Under the pieces are notes generated by a model. The model was not told where the DNA came from. It saw only the letters and a program-made list of their open reading frames with translations, and did not search any database. A DNA stretch of 7,264 bases from Candidatus Acidiferrales bacterium (GTDB taxonomy: Bacteria > Acidobacteriota > Terriglobia > Acidiferrales > UBA7541): assembly GCA_955651735.1 (NCBI GenBank), contig CATPAM010000013.1:1-7264 (forward strand), in the 5' to 3' direction. Every line of letters begins with the position of its first letter. Within the stretch, counting starts at the first letter, position 1. Shown one piece after another: positions 1 to 6,793 of this stretch. Position numbers and translations under genes: made by a program.

Positions 1-5
1 CCGTG

Positions 6-1241
6 ATGACCACGCGGCGCCTTGTCATCACTGCATTCCTCTTCCTTCCATCGGTGACTAGCGCCCAAACTCGCCCCATCGTCCTAAAAGCGTCGACCGT
101 CCTCGACGGAAAGGGCCACAGCCTCGCCCACACCATCATCGTTGTCGAGGGAACCAAAATCGTCCGCATCGGAGGAACTGCACCCTCCGGTGCGATTACC
201 TACGATCTCCGTGGTCTCACCGTCACTCCCGGCTGGATCGATACGCATGCTCATCTCTTCTGGCACTTCAACAACCGTCGCCTCGCGGGCAAAGACGAGC
301 CGCCCCCGCAAGCCATCCTGCATGCCGCTGACAACGCCGTGCTCACCCTCAACGCCGGCTTCACCACCATTCAAAGCCCCGGCTCCCCCGAAGACAAAGA
401 TCTCCGCGACGCCATTGCCCGCGGCATTCTTCCCGGTCCGCGCATGCTCACCTCTCTCGAGCCGCTCACCGAACAATCCGGCTCGCCGGAAAAACTTCGC
501 GAGCTTGTTCGCGAAAGAAAGCAGCAAGGCACCGACTTCATCAAGCTTTTCGCCTCCAAGAGCATTCGCGAAGGCGGGGCGCAAACCATGACTGACGCGC
601 AGCTTCAGGCCGCCTGTGGTGAAGCCAGAGAGCTCGGACTCCGGACCATCGTTCACGCGCACTCAGCCGAATCCGCAAGAGCCGCCACGCTCGCCGGCTG
701 CACCTCCATCGAACACGGCGCCTACGTCACCGACGAAGTCTTCCACCTCATGGCCAAGCACGGCACCTATTACGACCCCAACATCGGCCTGGTCCTCCAA
801 AACTATCTCGAAAACAGGGAAAAATTTCTCGGCATCGGCAATTACAACGAGCAAGGCTTCGCCTTCATGGAAAAAGGCAAGTCCATCGTCCTCGATACGT
901 TCAAGAAAGCCCTAAAGCACCCGGGTCTGAAAATCATCTACGGCACCGACGCGGTTGCCGGTGCGCACGGCCGCAATTACAAAGAATTCATCGTCCGCGT
1001 GCGTGACGGCGGCCAGGACCCCATGGCCGCGCTCATTTCCGCCACATCGCTCTCCGCCGAATCCCTCGGCCTCGGCAGCACCACCGGCTCCATTGCGCCC
1101 GACCTGGACGCCGACATCATCGCCTTCGACGGCAATCCCCTCCAGGACGTCACTGCTGCCCGCCGCGTCCTCTTCGTGATGAAAGCTGGCAAAATTTTCG
1201 TGAATCGTGTGCAAGAATCGTCTTCATACAGTGCTCGCTGA
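6..1241 (+). CDS. Secreted metal-dependent amidohydrolase (HutI/COG1228-like)
   Basis: This is an amidohydrolase-superfamily enzyme of the imidazolonepropionase-like group, probably cleaving an amide, lactam or dipeptide bond outside the cytoplasm; the substrate cannot be named. Numbering from the ATG at 6, residues 1-20 form a signal peptide (Arg4-Arg5, hydrophobic core, probable cleavage at TSA20/Q21). A small beta-sandwich segment follows, then the barrel with its metal ligands: HxH at His81/His83 in GWIDTHAH, Lys180 in DFIKLF (a position that is carboxylated in related dipeptidases), His217, His237 in SIEHG and Asp315 in YGTD. The sandwich closes at about 365-400 (DADIIAFDGNPL). All expected ligands are present and the length (411 aa) is normal. 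A GTG at 3 is also in frame, but the ATG gives the better signal peptide. The ribosome binding site lies outside the window, so the start is not proven. It is followed by two further exported hydrolases. Confidence 0.88.
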   Translation: MTTRRLVITAFLFLPSVTSAQTRPIVLKASTVLDGKGHSLAHTIIVVEGTKIVRIGGTAPSGAITYDLRGLTVTPGWIDTHAHLFWHFNNRRLAGKDEPPPQAILHAADNAVLTLNAGFTTIQSPGSPEDKDLRDAIARGILPGPRMLTSLEPLTEQSGSPEKLRELVRERKQQGTDFIKLFASKSIREGGAQTMTDAQLQAACGEARELGLRTIVHAHSAESARAATLAGCTSIEHGAYVTDEVFHLMAKHGTYYDPNIGLVLQNYLENREKFLGIGNYNEQGFAFMEKGKSIVLDTFKKALKHPGLKIIYGTDAVAGAHGRNYKEFIVRVRDGGQDPMAALISATSLSAESLGLGSTTGSIAPDLDADIIAFDGNPLQDVTAARRVLFVMKAGKIFVNRVQESSSYSAR

Positions 1242-1257
1242 TCCACGAATGTTTCTT

Positions 1258-1286
1258 GCCGCAGGATTTGCGGCCGCTGCCGCAAA
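1258..1286 (+). promoter_or_regulatory. Overlapping alternative hairpins between amidohydrolase and M20 genes
   Basis: Two hairpins share a central arm. The stronger is a perfect 8-bp stem, TTTGCGGC (1267-1274) with GCCGCAAA (1279-1286), around the 4-nt loop CGCT. The alternative pairs GCCGCA (1258-1263) with TGCGGC (1269-1274) around GGATT. Both use 1269-1274, so they cannot form together. No T-run follows either one, so this is not a standard Rho-independent terminator. It could be an operator, an mRNA-processing or stability element, or a weak terminator of the first gene. It sits 26 nt after the amidohydrolase stop and 60 nt before the M20 start. I see no convincing -35/-10 pair in the 105-nt gap. 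Confidence 0.45.
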
Positions 1287-1336
1287 CGGTGTAGTCTCTC
1301 GCCCTGACTGATCCACAACGCCAAATCATTCTGAGT

Positions 1337-1340
1337 GGAG
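1337..1340 (+). promoter_or_regulatory. Ribosome binding site deciding the M20 start
   Basis: GGAG lies six nucleotides before the ATG at 1347. In-frame GTG (1335) and ATG (1341) codons lie further upstream, but they overlap or abut this GGAG and have no comparable site in front of them. The start at 1347 also places the twin-arginine motif at residues 4-5, which is typical. Confidence 0.6.
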
Positions 1341-1346
1341 ATGAAT

Positions 1347-2861
1347 ATGACCGACCGCCGCACCTTCCTCCAAACCACTGCCGCTACCGCCGCCGCGCTT
1401 ACCCTTCCTCGCTGGACGCGCGCAGCCGCTCCAGCCTCCGACCTCGACCCAGTCTTCGCGGAAATCGACAAGCGCCACGACGAATCCCTCAAGCGCCTGC
1501 AAACCTGGATTCGCCAGCCCTCCATCGCCGCAGAAAATCGTGGCATGAACGAAGGCTGCGAGCTCACCATGCAAATGCTGCGCGACGCCGGATTCGCGCA
1601 AGTCGCCAAGATTCCCACCGACGGCCAGCCCGGCATCTTCGCCACGCTCGACTCCGGTGCTCCCAAGACCGTCGGCCTCTATTTCATGTATGACGTCAAG
1701 CAAGTCGATCCCGCCGAATGGTCCTCTCCGCCATGGGACGCTGCAATCGTCGACAAGCCCGGCCTCGGCAAAGTTTTGATCGGCCGCGGCGCCGTAAACC
1801 AGAAAGGTCCCGAAGCCACCTTCCTCGCCGCTCTTCACGCCATTCGCGCCACACACCGCAAGCTCCCGGTAAATTTTGTTTTTGTCGCCGAAGGTGAAGA
1901 AGAAATCGGCTCCCCGCATTTTCCGCAGGTCGTCCATCGCCCCGATATTCTCGCCGCCCTCAAGAAGTGCAACGGCATCTTCATGCCATTTCCCTCGCAG
2001 GGCCTCGACGGCGAGGTCACCCAATTTCTCGGCGCCAAAGGTGTCGTCGAGCTCGAGCTAATCTCCAGCGGCGATAAGTGGGGCCGCGGCCCGCGCAAGG
2101 ACGTCCACTCCAGCAACAAGGCCCGCCTCGACAGCCCCGCGTGGCATCTCGTCGAAGCTCTCGCCACGCTCGTTTCCTCCGACGGTAACGATCCCGCCAT
2201 CGAAGGCTTCGCCGCCAAATCCCGTCCGCTTTCCGATTCCGAAAAGAAAATGATCGCCGAAGCGGCGCGCCGCCTCAACGAAGCCGAAGCAAAAAAACTT
2301 CTCGGCGTCCAGCACTGGGTTCACGACGTCAGTTTTCAGGAATCGCTCGAGCTGCTCACTTCGCGCCCGACCGTCAACATCGAAGGTCTCGTGGGCGGCT
2401 ACACCGGCCCCGGCGGCAAAACCATTCTCCCCGGCCGCGCCGTCGCCAAGATCGACATGCGCCTCGTTCCAGACATGACCGCCGCGGAATCGCTGGCCGC
2501 GCTAAAAGCCCATCTCGCCAAAAAAGGCTTCGCCGACATCGAAGTCAACATGAGCGGCGGCTACGATCCCACCAGCACGCCCGCCGGCGCCGCACTCATT
2601 CGCGCCGCCACCGCTGTCTACAAACATCACGGCATCGATCCCGTGATGATGCCGCGCCTCGCCGGCTCCTGGCCCGGCTATGTCTTCACCGGCGACCCGC
2701 TTCGTCTCCCCGCGGGCCATTTCGGTCTCGGCCACGGCAGCGGCGCTCACGCCCCCGACGAATACTACGTAATCGAATCCGCCAACCCCAAAGTGCAAGG
2801 TCTCGACGGCGCCACCCGCTCCTATGTCGAATACCTCTACGAACTAGCTTCCACATCATGA
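1347..2861 (+). CDS. Tat-exported M20-family peptidase homologue with altered metal site
   Basis: This is a homologue of M20 metallopeptidases (dipeptidase, carboxypeptidase G2 and acetylornithine deacetylase relatives), 504 aa, close to the family's usual size. The N-terminus carries a Tat-like signal (DRRTFLQ, residues 3-9) with an Ala/Thr-rich core, so export to the periplasm is likely. The catalytic domain shows YDVKQVDPAEW (about 115-125), GRGAVNQKGPE (about 146-156) and EGEEEIGS (182-189, with probable catalytic Glu185 and ligand Glu186). The lid or dimerisation domain keeps His254 (DVHSS), Asn344 (PTVNIEG) and Arg372 (DMRLVP). The last metal-binding His468 is present in HAPDEY. Three standard ligands are changed: the His of the usual GHYDV is Met114, the bridging Asp of the usual DxKG is Asn151, and the later Asp/Glu is replaced in FMPFP by Pro214-Phe215. 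Peptidase activity is therefore uncertain. The M28 gene follows after 25 nt, probably in the same operon. Confidence 0.85.
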   Translation: MTDRRTFLQTTAATAAALTLPRWTRAAAPASDLDPVFAEIDKRHDESLKRLQTWIRQPSIAAENRGMNEGCELTMQMLRDAGFAQVAKIPTDGQPGIFATLDSGAPKTVGLYFMYDVKQVDPAEWSSPPWDAAIVDKPGLGKVLIGRGAVNQKGPEATFLAALHAIRATHRKLPVNFVFVAEGEEEIGSPHFPQVVHRPDILAALKKCNGIFMPFPSQGLDGEVTQFLGAKGVVELELISSGDKWGRGPRKDVHSSNKARLDSPAWHLVEALATLVSSDGNDPAIEGFAAKSRPLSDSEKKMIAEAARRLNEAEAKKLLGVQHWVHDVSFQESLELLTSRPTVNIEGLVGGYTGPGGKTILPGRAVAKIDMRLVPDMTAAESLAALKAHLAKKGFADIEVNMSGGYDPTSTPAGAALIRAATAVYKHHGIDPVMMPRLAGSWPGYVFTGDPLRLPAGHFGLGHGSGAHAPDEYYVIESANPKVQGLDGATRSYVEYLYELASTS

Positions 2862-2871
2862 AGCCGCGTCC

Positions 2872-2879
2872 AAGGAAGG
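2872..2879 (+). promoter_or_regulatory. Strong ribosome binding site of the M28 gene
   Basis: The purine run AAGGAAGG ends seven nucleotides before the ATG at 2887, inside the 25-nt gap after the M20 stop. It supports this start. The gap is too short for a normal promoter, which supports co-transcription with the M20 gene. Confidence 0.7.
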
Positions 2880-2886
2880 CCTATCG

Positions 2887-4341
2887 ATGTTCCGATCCGC
2901 TTCCGTAATCGTCACGTTGATGATCAGCGTCGCATTGGCGCAAACGGCTCAGCCGCAAGCTCACTCACCAACTCAGTCGGACGAGGACATCGCGCGAATC
3001 GTTGGCTACTCCATGACGCGAGGCGGCGCGCTAACTTTTCTCGAAACTCTAACCGACACCATCGGCGGGCGCATCACCGGAAGTCCCGAAGATCGAGCTG
3101 CTGCCGAGTTGATCCTGAAAACTTTGAAGGACGCCGGAATCGACTCTGCGCATCTGGAGGAATACGACCTCGCCTCCACTTGGCGCCATGGCCCCGCAAC
3201 CGGCGAAGTGATCAGCCCGGTCAAGCGCGCTCTCATCATCGGTTCCTATGGTTGGGTTCCCGGCACTCCCGGCCCTATCGAGGTCCCTGTTACGGATTTC
3301 GGTTCCGTCGGCGGCGATCGCGACCCGCTTCCCGCTCGCGTGCGGGGCGCTGCTATAATCGTCGACCTCCGCAGCAACGGCAGCTCAAGCACCTACGTCG
3401 GGGCGCGTGCCATCATCGCCCGCCGCTTGGCGCAAGCCGGCGCTTCAGCCATGTTCATCGTCTCGGACAAGCCCGACCGCATGGTATACACCTCCGCGTT
3501 CGGCTTTTACCCGCGAGCTCCGCTGCCGGTTATCTCCATTGCCAGCGCAGACGCTGCCTTTCTCCGTCGCCTGCTCGCCCATGGCGACGTCAGAGTCCGC
3601 CTCAACGTCCAGAATTCTTTCCCTGGACCCGGAAAAGAACGCAACGTCGTCGCCGATATCAAAGGCTCTGATCCCAGCGAAATGGTTCTCCTCTGCGCCC
3701 ACTTTGACTCATGGGATGCTGCACAAGGTGCGAACGACAACGGCGCCGGCGTCGCCGCCGTGCTCGAGGCCGCCCGCATTTTCAAGCTTCTGCGAATCCA
3801 GCCCAAGCACACCATTCGCTTCGTATTTTTTTCCGGTGAAGAACAGCTCTCCAACGGTTCGCGCGCTTACGTCGAACAGCACAAAGACGAACTGGACAAG
3901 ATTCGCGCCGTATTCAACGTCGATTCCGGCGCGCACCCTCCGCTCGGCTTCGCCATTCACGGTCGTCAAGATATGGAGGCAATTTCGAAAGTCTTGCTCA
4001 AGCCGCTGGCCCCACTCGGCGCGGACCGCGTTTTCTTGGACGCAGACTTCGACTCCGACCAGGAAACATTCATCGTGGCTGGGTTGCCGATTTACTCTTT
4101 AAGGGTGGAACCGGGTGACTACGATTCGCGACACCATACGATTATTGACACGTTCGAGCGCGTCGATCCGCGAATGCTGGCCATCCACACCGCGGTGATG
4201 GCGGTCGCAGGATATTCTTTTGCGAATGCCGAACAGCGCCCCGGCCGCAGGCTTTCCCCAGCCGAAGTGCAAGACCTCCTAAAACGTACCGGCCTCGAAC
4301 AGCTCTACCAATTGGAGTATTCAGCGGAGAAGCCGAACTAG
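2887..4341 (+). CDS. Secreted M28 metallopeptidase, carboxypeptidase Q-like, with PA domain
   Basis: This is a di-zinc exopeptidase of family M28, most like carboxypeptidase Q (plasma glutamate carboxypeptidase), which hydrolyses dipeptides; the exact specificity here is unknown. Residues 1-18 are a signal peptide with likely cleavage at ALA18/Q19. The N-terminal part has the IGGRITGS and STWRHGPA signatures of the carboxypeptidase Q group. Residues about 110-245 form a protease-associated (PA) insert. The peptidase core keeps every expected metal and catalytic residue: His272 and Asp274 in AHFDSWD, bridging Asp284 in ANDNGAG, catalytic Glu318 and ligand Glu319 in SGEEQ, Asp346 in NVDSG, and His417 in HHTIIDT. 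The length (484 aa) is normal for the group and nothing is broken. It is the last gene of the plus-strand block and is followed 41 nt later by a terminator stem. Unlike its M20 neighbour, it should be fully active. Confidence 0.92.
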   Translation: MFRSASVIVTLMISVALAQTAQPQAHSPTQSDEDIARIVGYSMTRGGALTFLETLTDTIGGRITGSPEDRAAAELILKTLKDAGIDSAHLEEYDLASTWRHGPATGEVISPVKRALIIGSYGWVPGTPGPIEVPVTDFGSVGGDRDPLPARVRGAAIIVDLRSNGSSSTYVGARAIIARRLAQAGASAMFIVSDKPDRMVYTSAFGFYPRAPLPVISIASADAAFLRRLLAHGDVRVRLNVQNSFPGPGKERNVVADIKGSDPSEMVLLCAHFDSWDAAQGANDNGAGVAAVLEAARIFKLLRIQPKHTIRFVFFSGEEQLSNGSRAYVEQHKDELDKIRAVFNVDSGAHPPLGFAIHGRQDMEAISKVLLKPLAPLGADRVFLDADFDSDQETFIVAGLPIYSLRVEPGDYDSRHHTIIDTFERVDPRMLAIHTAVMAVAGYSFANAEQRPGRRLSPAEVQDLLKRTGLEQLYQLEYSAEKPN

Positions 4342-4382
4342 AGCCCCTTGCATTAGCAAAGTCACTGGGACGTAACCTGTAG

Positions 4383-4416
4383 CTCAGGTCCGCCATTTGG
4401 GACCTGAGGTTTTTTT
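4383..4416 (+). terminator. Rho-independent terminator of the plus-strand hydrolase genes
   Basis: A perfect 9-bp stem, CTCAGGTCC (4383-4391) with GGACCTGAG (4400-4408), encloses an 8-nt loop and is followed after one G by seven T (4410-4416). It ends transcription coming from the M28 gene. On the minus strand the same hairpin is followed by CTACAGG rather than a T-run, so it should work in one direction only. It lies in the 99-nt gap between two convergent stop codons; I see nothing else in the rest of that gap. Confidence 0.9.
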
Positions 4417-4440
4417 CCTAGATGCCCTGCGAAATCTACT

Positions 4441-6717
4441 TCAGGCTAGTCCAGCCTTCGTCAGCGGCAATTCGCGGATGCGCTTTCCGGTTGCCGCGAA
4501 AATCGCGTTGCAAATCGCCGGCGCGATTGCGGGCAATCCCGGCTCGCCGATTCCGCCCGGAGCCGCGTCGCTCTCCACGATGTGTACGTGCGCCTCGCGC
4601 GGCGCCGAATTCATGCGCGCCACCGGGAACGTGTCGAAGTTCGATTGCTCAATCGCTCCGTTCGCCGCTGTAATCTCTCCCCACAGCGCGATGCTCGTCC
4701 CCATCACCGCCGCGCCTTCAAACTGATTTCGCGCCATCTCCGGATTCACCACCGTTCCCGCATCCAGCGCCGAATCCACGCGCGTGATCTGCACTTTCCC
4801 CGCATCGTTGACGTGCACTTGCACCACCGAAGCCGCGTACGTCAAAAAACTGCGGTGCATCGCGATGCCCATCCCAAATCCGTTTCCATTTTTCTTCTTG
4901 CCCCAGCCTGCTTTCTCTGCCGCAAGCTGGACCACACGCTTGAATCTTCCGGTGTCGATCGGATACTGCTCGTAATCGCCGCCGTAATTCGTGTAATCCT
5001 TCGGCAGCTCCGTTTTCGGAACAATGCGGTCCGGCCCCAGCAGCGCCAGCGTGTACTCCAGCGGATCCTTTCCCGCCGCATGCGCCAGCTCATCCGTGAA
5101 CGACTGGATCGCAAACGCGTGATAAATATTCGCCACCGACCTCAGCCAGCCGATGCGCACATGCGCCGTAGCCGGCCCGTTTTCCGAGCGATGATTCGGA
5201 ATCGCGTACGGCAAGTCCGTGAATCCCAGCCCCAATTCATCCGCCGCTGAATACACCGCGTTCGCATCAAATGTCGATCCGATCGGCGGAAACACCGTGC
5301 GTTGTAGCCAGGCCGTCGGTTTCCCATCCGCGCCCAGCGCCGCCTTCATGTACATCGCCGAAACCGAATGGTACGTGTCGAACCGGATGTCGTCCTCGCG
5401 CGTCCATACCACTTTCACCGGCTTCCCGGTCTTCTTCGACAGCAGCGCCGCTTCCACCGCAAAGTCTGGGAACGATTTCCGCCCAAACGCCCCGCCCAGC
5501 AGCGTCACATTCACCGTGACATCTTCTTTCTTCGCGCCCACTGCCTCCGCGATCGCGTCCCGCGCGCCTTGCGGATTTTGCGTCGGTGCCCATGCCTCCA
5601 CTTTTCCGTCGTGGTACACTGCCAGCGCCGCCGGCGGCTCCATCGAAGCGTGCGCAAGGAGCGGCGCATAATATTCCGCCTCGATCACCTTCCCGTTCTT
5701 CGCAAACGCCTCGTTCACGTTCCCGACTTCCCGCACTACTTTCCCCGGCTTCCGCGCCGTCTCTTCCAGTTCCTTGCGGTACGGCCCAGAGTTAAAAACT
5801 TTGTTCGCGCTCTCGTCCCATTCCACCTTCAGTTTCTTACGCCCCTGCATCGCCGACCACGTGCTGTCCGCCAGCACTGCGACGCCGCCCAGCGCCTGCA
5901 TATTCACCGGCGGCTTGAACGTGGGAATCGTCTCCGTCCCCTTCACGCCGCTGACCGCGAGTGTCTCTTTGTTATCCACGGACTTCACCGTGCTGCCCAT
6001 CACCGGCGGATGCATCACCGTCGCATACAGCATCCCTTCCATCCGCGTGTCTTGCCCGTAAGCCGCTTTGCCCGTGCAGAAATCCTTCAAGTCGTAGCCT
6101 GCAGCATCTTTTCCGATGTAGCGCCATTCGTTGCGCGCTTTCAACTTCAATTCTTCTTTCTTCGGCACTTCCAGCTTCGATGCCGCCTCGGCTAAAGAGC
6201 CATAGCCCAGCTTCTTCCCCGATTTCTTGTGTACCACGGTGTGCAATTCCGTCGAGCATTCCGCTGCCGGCACGTTCCACTGCTGCGCTGCCGCCCGCAC
6301 CAGCATCAACCGCGCCGTGGCCCCGGCCTCGCGCAACGGCACAAAAAAGCTCACCACCGAGTGCGAGCCATCCGTATCCTGGTCCCCGTATTTTTCATCG
6401 CCGGTTGCTTGCACCACTTTCACGCGCGCCCAATCCGCGTCCAATTCATCCGCCACAATTCGCGGCAGCGCGGTGCGCACGCCGTTCCCCATCTCCGAGC
6501 GATGCGCCACGATGTACGCCGTTCCGTCCGTATCGAGCGCCACGTAGACGCTCGGATGCAGCGGCGCGCTGTTCATCGGCGCAGCAGGATCGAGCGCACC
6601 CACATCGCCGCTCGCCAGCAAATCCACTGGCATCAACCGCACGCCCAGCACAAACGCACTCGTACCCACCACGCCCTTCAGGAATCCACGCCTGCTAACA
6701 TTTTCAATGGAGATCAT
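4441..6717 (-). CDS. Tat-exported molybdopterin-binding subunit, isoquinoline 1-oxidoreductase beta (IorB)-like
   Basis: This is the large, molybdenum-cofactor-binding subunit of a xanthine dehydrogenase-family hydroxylase of the IorB type. These enzymes hydroxylate N-heterocycles or oxidise aldehydes and pass electrons to a small 2Fe-2S subunit. At 758 aa it is near full family length. The N-terminus has a perfect Tat motif, SRRGFLK (residues 8-14), so it is probably exported folded with cofactor. In order it shows the cofactor-contact segment [12 protein letters not shown] (74-85), an aldehyde oxidase a/b hammerhead-like region (about 213-300), GGAFGRK (408-414), [14 protein letters not shown] (523-536) and the C-terminal [19 protein letters not shown] (722-740), where Glu725 matches the catalytic Glu. 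The residue after MG at 78 is Asn, where the wider family often has Gln. No Fe-S subunit gene is adjacent within the window: upstream is a DinB-family gene and downstream is the convergent M28 gene. The real substrate is unknown. Confidence 0.9.
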   Translation of the reverse strand: MISIENVSRRGFLKGVVGTSAFVLGVRLMPVDLLASGDVGALDPAAPMNSAPLHPSVYVALDTDGTAYIVAHRSEMGNGVRTALPRIVADELDADWARVKVVQATGDEKYGDQDTDGSHSVVSFFVPLREAGATARLMLVRAAAQQWNVPAAECSTELHTVVHKKSGKKLGYGSLAEAASKLEVPKKEELKLKARNEWRYIGKDAAGYDLKDFCTGKAAYGQDTRMEGMLYATVMHPPVMGSTVKSVDNKETLAVSGVKGTETIPTFKPPVNMQALGGVAVLADSTWSAMQGRKKLKVEWDESANKVFNSGPYRKELEETARKPGKVVREVGNVNEAFAKNGKVIEAEYYAPLLAHASMEPPAALAVYHDGKVEAWAPTQNPQGARDAIAEAVGAKKEDVTVNVTLLGGAFGRKSFPDFAVEAALLSKKTGKPVKVVWTREDDIRFDTYHSVSAMYMKAALGADGKPTAWLQRTVFPPIGSTFDANAVYSAADELGLGFTDLPYAIPNHRSENGPATAHVRIGWLRSVANIYHAFAIQSFTDELAHAAGKDPLEYTLALLGPDRIVPKTELPKDYTNYGGDYEQYPIDTGRFKRVVQLAAEKAGWGKKKNGNGFGMGIAMHRSFLTYAASVVQVHVNDAGKVQITRVDSALDAGTVVNPEMARNQFEGAAVMGTSIALWGEITAANGAIEQSNFDTFPVARMNSAPREAHVHIVESDAAPGGIGEPGLPAIAPAICNAIFAATGKRIRELPLTKAGLA

Positions 6718-6720
6718 GCG

Positions 6721-6727
6721 TTCCCCC
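6721..6727 (-). promoter_or_regulatory. Probable ribosome binding site of the IorB-like gene
   Basis: On the minus strand the run GGGGGAA lies just before the ATG at 6717, with five nucleotides between the last G and the start codon. It is an imperfect Shine-Dalgarno. A small palindrome, CCAGATTCTGG (6726-6736), overlaps its upstream edge and could bind a protein or hide the site, but it is short enough to be chance. The start is also supported by the well-placed Tat motif. Confidence 0.5.
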
Positions 6728-6793
6728 AGATTCTGGCAGTTTCCGTCAAATCATGCATATCCTAACGCCAAACAGTCGCGCGTGAACGATTTC

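Noticed and set aside
1238..1316. Direct repeat CTGATCCAC at 1238-1246 and 1308-1316
   Set aside because: Nine nucleotides occurring twice is weak evidence. The first copy overlaps the amidohydrolase stop codon, and there is no element between the copies that looks inserted.
1242..1346. Possible promoter (TTGCGG at 1268-1273 with TAGTCT at 1292-1297)
   Set aside because: The -10 match is poor and the -35 lies inside the hairpin arm. It is not better than chance in this GC-rich gap.
1326..2024. A 232-codon minus-strand frame opposite the M20 gene, and another at 977-1666
   Set aside because: Both are low-complexity Gly/Ala/Arg-type translations opposite well-supported genes, with no recognisable motif or ribosome binding site.
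4371..4416. TAGCTCAGG resembling a tRNA D-arm
   Set aside because: No acceptor stem, anticodon arm or T-arm can be built around it. The sequence is fully explained by the terminator stem.
4397..4726. A 109-codon plus-strand frame starting in the terminator loop
   Set aside because: It begins inside the terminator hairpin and continues opposite the C-terminus of the IorB-like gene; no domain is seen and transcription should stop in front of it.
5368..6195. A 275-codon plus-strand open frame opposite the IorB-like gene, with similar long frames at 4582-5250 and 5961-6698
   Set aside because: The translations are rich in Arg, His, Pro and Ser with no domain signature. They lie fully opposite a confidently assigned gene whose motifs are intact. 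High GC content removes stop codons from opposite frames.
6718..6793. Possible minus-strand promoter (TTGACG in the gap upstream of the IorB-like gene)
   Set aside because: No acceptable -10 lies about 17 nt downstream of TTGACG, which is too close to the start codon. Not reported as a feature.
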